Below, piece by piece: positions 62,817 through 64,000 of a stretch of 64,000 nt of DNA. Position 1 is the first letter of the stretch; each line of letters starts with the position of its first letter. Below the pieces are notes generated by a model. The model worked only from the letters and a program-made list of their open reading frames with translations. It was not told where the DNA came from and did not search any database. Source of the DNA: Pseudomonadota bacterium (lineage in GTDB: Bacteria > Desulfobacterota > Binatia > Binatales > Binataceae); the NCBI GenBank assembly GCA_021324755.1, contig JAJPIL010000014.1, forward strand, positions 1 through 64,000, written 5' to 3'. The position numbers were made by a program, and so were the translations under genes.

Positions 62817-64000
62817 TCACATCACGCTTTCGAGGGCTTCGGCGTATGCCACCGGTTCGACTTTACCGTCTTGGCTTAGCGGCCTGCTTCCGGGTTTGCG
62901 CGTAAACGGGTCGACCAAGCCGAGCTCCTTTCCTATCTCGCGAACCGCGGGCAGCACTTCGCGCCCGATCAGGCGCAGACACGTCATTCGGTCTTTGGCC
63001 GACAGAGGACCGTCTATCCAGAACGAGAAAATGCCAGGACGAAGAATTTCGAGCACCTTTCGGATGCGAGGGATCACATAGTCCGGAGTCCCCGCGATTA
63101 TCTGGAGCTCTTGGCGAGCCTGTGGGTATCCGGCGTAAATTTCTTGTTTGATCCGTTCAATTTCTTCGTCAGTTTCTTGGCCGGTGCTGCGATGGAGCGG
63201 CTTGCCGGGGAGGTTAGTTGCAGCGTTGAGGCGAGCCAGCCGGCGCGTGGCCTCCTTCGAGTTGTATCCCGGCGGAAACATCCATTCTGGGCGAGCAAAA
63301 TGAGCAAAGCCACCGCCGAACATGAACCGTTTGCCTAACTCTTCGGCGCGTTGTTGGTTCTCTCCCACGTAAACTGGCTGCATGTAGCCAAAGTTTTCCG
63401 GTCCCGCCTGATACCCTTCGCGCGCGGCCACCTGAGCATACAGCTCCCAGAGCTCTACCGTCGGCTTAAGCCGTGTCGCCAGCGCGATATATGGGTATCG
63501 GCGCTTAGCGCACCATACTACCGTGTCCGGGCTGACCAAACCGGGAATCCAGAACGGCGGATGGGGCTTTTGCAGGGGCAATACCCACGGGTTGACAAAC
63601 CGGAAATGGAAGTGCTTCCCTTCGTAACGAAACGGCCCCGGTGTTGTCCACGCTTTGATGATAAAATCGATTCCTTCTTCGAACAGTTCGCGGTTATAAG
63701 CCGGGTTCGCGTTGTTAGCAAGTTGCTCGCTACCGGCGCCTCTTACCCATCCGGGGACCAACCGACCTTTCGAGATTAGGTCGATCATCGCCAGCTCTTC
63801 GGCGAGGCGCAGCGGATTGGCAACCGTCGGTACGGGGTTTCCGAGAAGCACGATTTTGACGCGTTTGGTCGTCTTGGCGAGAATCGCAGCCTCGACGTCC
63901 ATCACTGCGCCGAGACAAAAAGGCGTGCCATGATGCTCGTTCAGCATTACGCCGTCAAATCCCAACTCTTCGGAGTAAATCTTCTCGTCCAGGTATTGGT
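62817..64000 (-). CDS. LLM-class flavin-dependent oxidoreductase (N-terminus outside window)
   Basis: Frame open to the right edge; residues before the internal codon at 63965 ('YLDEKIYSEELGFDGVMLNEHHGT') are typical luciferase-like family residues, so the gene starts beyond the window. About 394 residues are readable. Fold markers: 'NEHHGTPFC', 'LLGNPVPTVANPLRLAEELAMIDLISKGRLVPGWVRG', 'PYIALATRLKP'. It belongs to the FMN/F420 monooxygenase group near alkanesulfonate monooxygenases. Upstream of two CoA transferases on the same strand but 397 bases away. Confidence 0.85.
   Translation of the reverse strand, partial: QYLDEKIYSEELGFDGVMLNEHHGTPFCLGAVMDVEAAILAKTTKRVKIVLLGNPVPTVANPLRLAEELAMIDLISKGRLVPGWVRGAGSEQLANNANPAYNRELFEEGIDFIIKAWTTPGPFRYEGKHFHFRFVNPWVLPLQKPHPPFWIPGLVSPDTVVWCAKRRYPYIALATRLKPTVELWELYAQVAAREGYQAGPENFGYMQPVYVGENQQRAEELGKRFMFGGGFAHFARPEWMFPPGYNSKEATRRLARLNAATNLPGKPLHRSTGQETDEEIERIKQEIYAGYPQARQELQIIAGTPDYVIPRIRKVLEILRPGIFSFWIDGPLSAKDRMTCLRLIGREVLPAVREIGKELGLVDPFTRKPGSRPLSQDGKVEPVAYAEALESVM

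Noticed and set aside
1-64000. CRISPR arrays, defence islands, intact insertion sequences
   Set aside because: No repeat-spacer pattern, transposase or defence gene was seen; only a recombinase relic and scattered inverted repeats.

Overview
The window reads as chromosomal DNA of a moderately GC-rich, Gram-negative bacterium. Three things suggest this: the operon thrS-infC-rpmI-rplT-pheS-pheT-ihfA-merR, the split ATP synthase operon (only atpZ-I-B-E is here), and the AsmA, TatA, lipopolysaccharide-type and Rieske proteins. The mix of CaiB-type CoA transferases, luciferase-like flavin oxidoreductases, homogentisate catabolism and Rieske oxygenases recalls the Desulfobacterota/Binatota neighbourhood. 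That placement is inference from gene content; no rRNA gene is present.

Layout. 1-6662: AsmA-family protein (cut by the left edge), an Smr-domain protein, and a leftward operon hemL-atpZ-atpI-atpB-atpE. 6663-9962: a candidate replication origin with DnaA boxes, then dnaA and dnaN; genes diverge from this point. 10006-21422: metabolic and housekeeping genes (GT39-like glycosyltransferase, thioredoxin-domain DUF255 protein, ilvD, two Rieske oxygenases, CCA-adding enzyme, AI-2E-type permease). 21567-29580: tRNA-Val(GAC) and the translation operon, in which infC appears to start at AUA. 29778-34443: a PAS histidine kinase/NtrC pair, a BASS-type transporter and tatA. 35025-39974: an MFS exporter, a VOC protein, a flavin monooxygenase, a PPOX-fold protein and a Spy-like periplasmic protein. 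40436-50169: an exopolysaccharide/O-antigen cluster (Wzz-like, GT2, GT9, Wzy-like, two GT4, polyprenyl-phosphate sugar transferase) interrupted by a serine-recombinase relic. 50206-53633: homogentisate operon hmgA-LLM-fahA, facing a metallo-beta-lactamase-fold lactonase-like gene. 54845-56932: class II aldolase, and a ThiS/TtuB-like sulfur carrier coupled to a TtuA-like tRNA thiolase. 57083-59732: mercury genes (merA and a MerT-MerP fusion, divergent) with a broken ECF sigma gene between them. 60009-64000: two overlapping CaiB-type CoA transferases and an LLM oxidoreductase cut by the right edge.

Most of the window is ordinary. The points most worth following up are the sulfur-carrier/tRNA-thiolase pair with residues beyond its Gly-Gly, the AUA start of infC, the Na+-type signature in the ATP synthase c subunit, the LLM enzyme between the two homogentisate genes, helically phased TTATC repeats at the sugar-transferase promoter, and two hidden pseudogenes (ECF sigma factor, serine recombinase). 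I did not find a convincing defence system, CRISPR array or intact mobile element.
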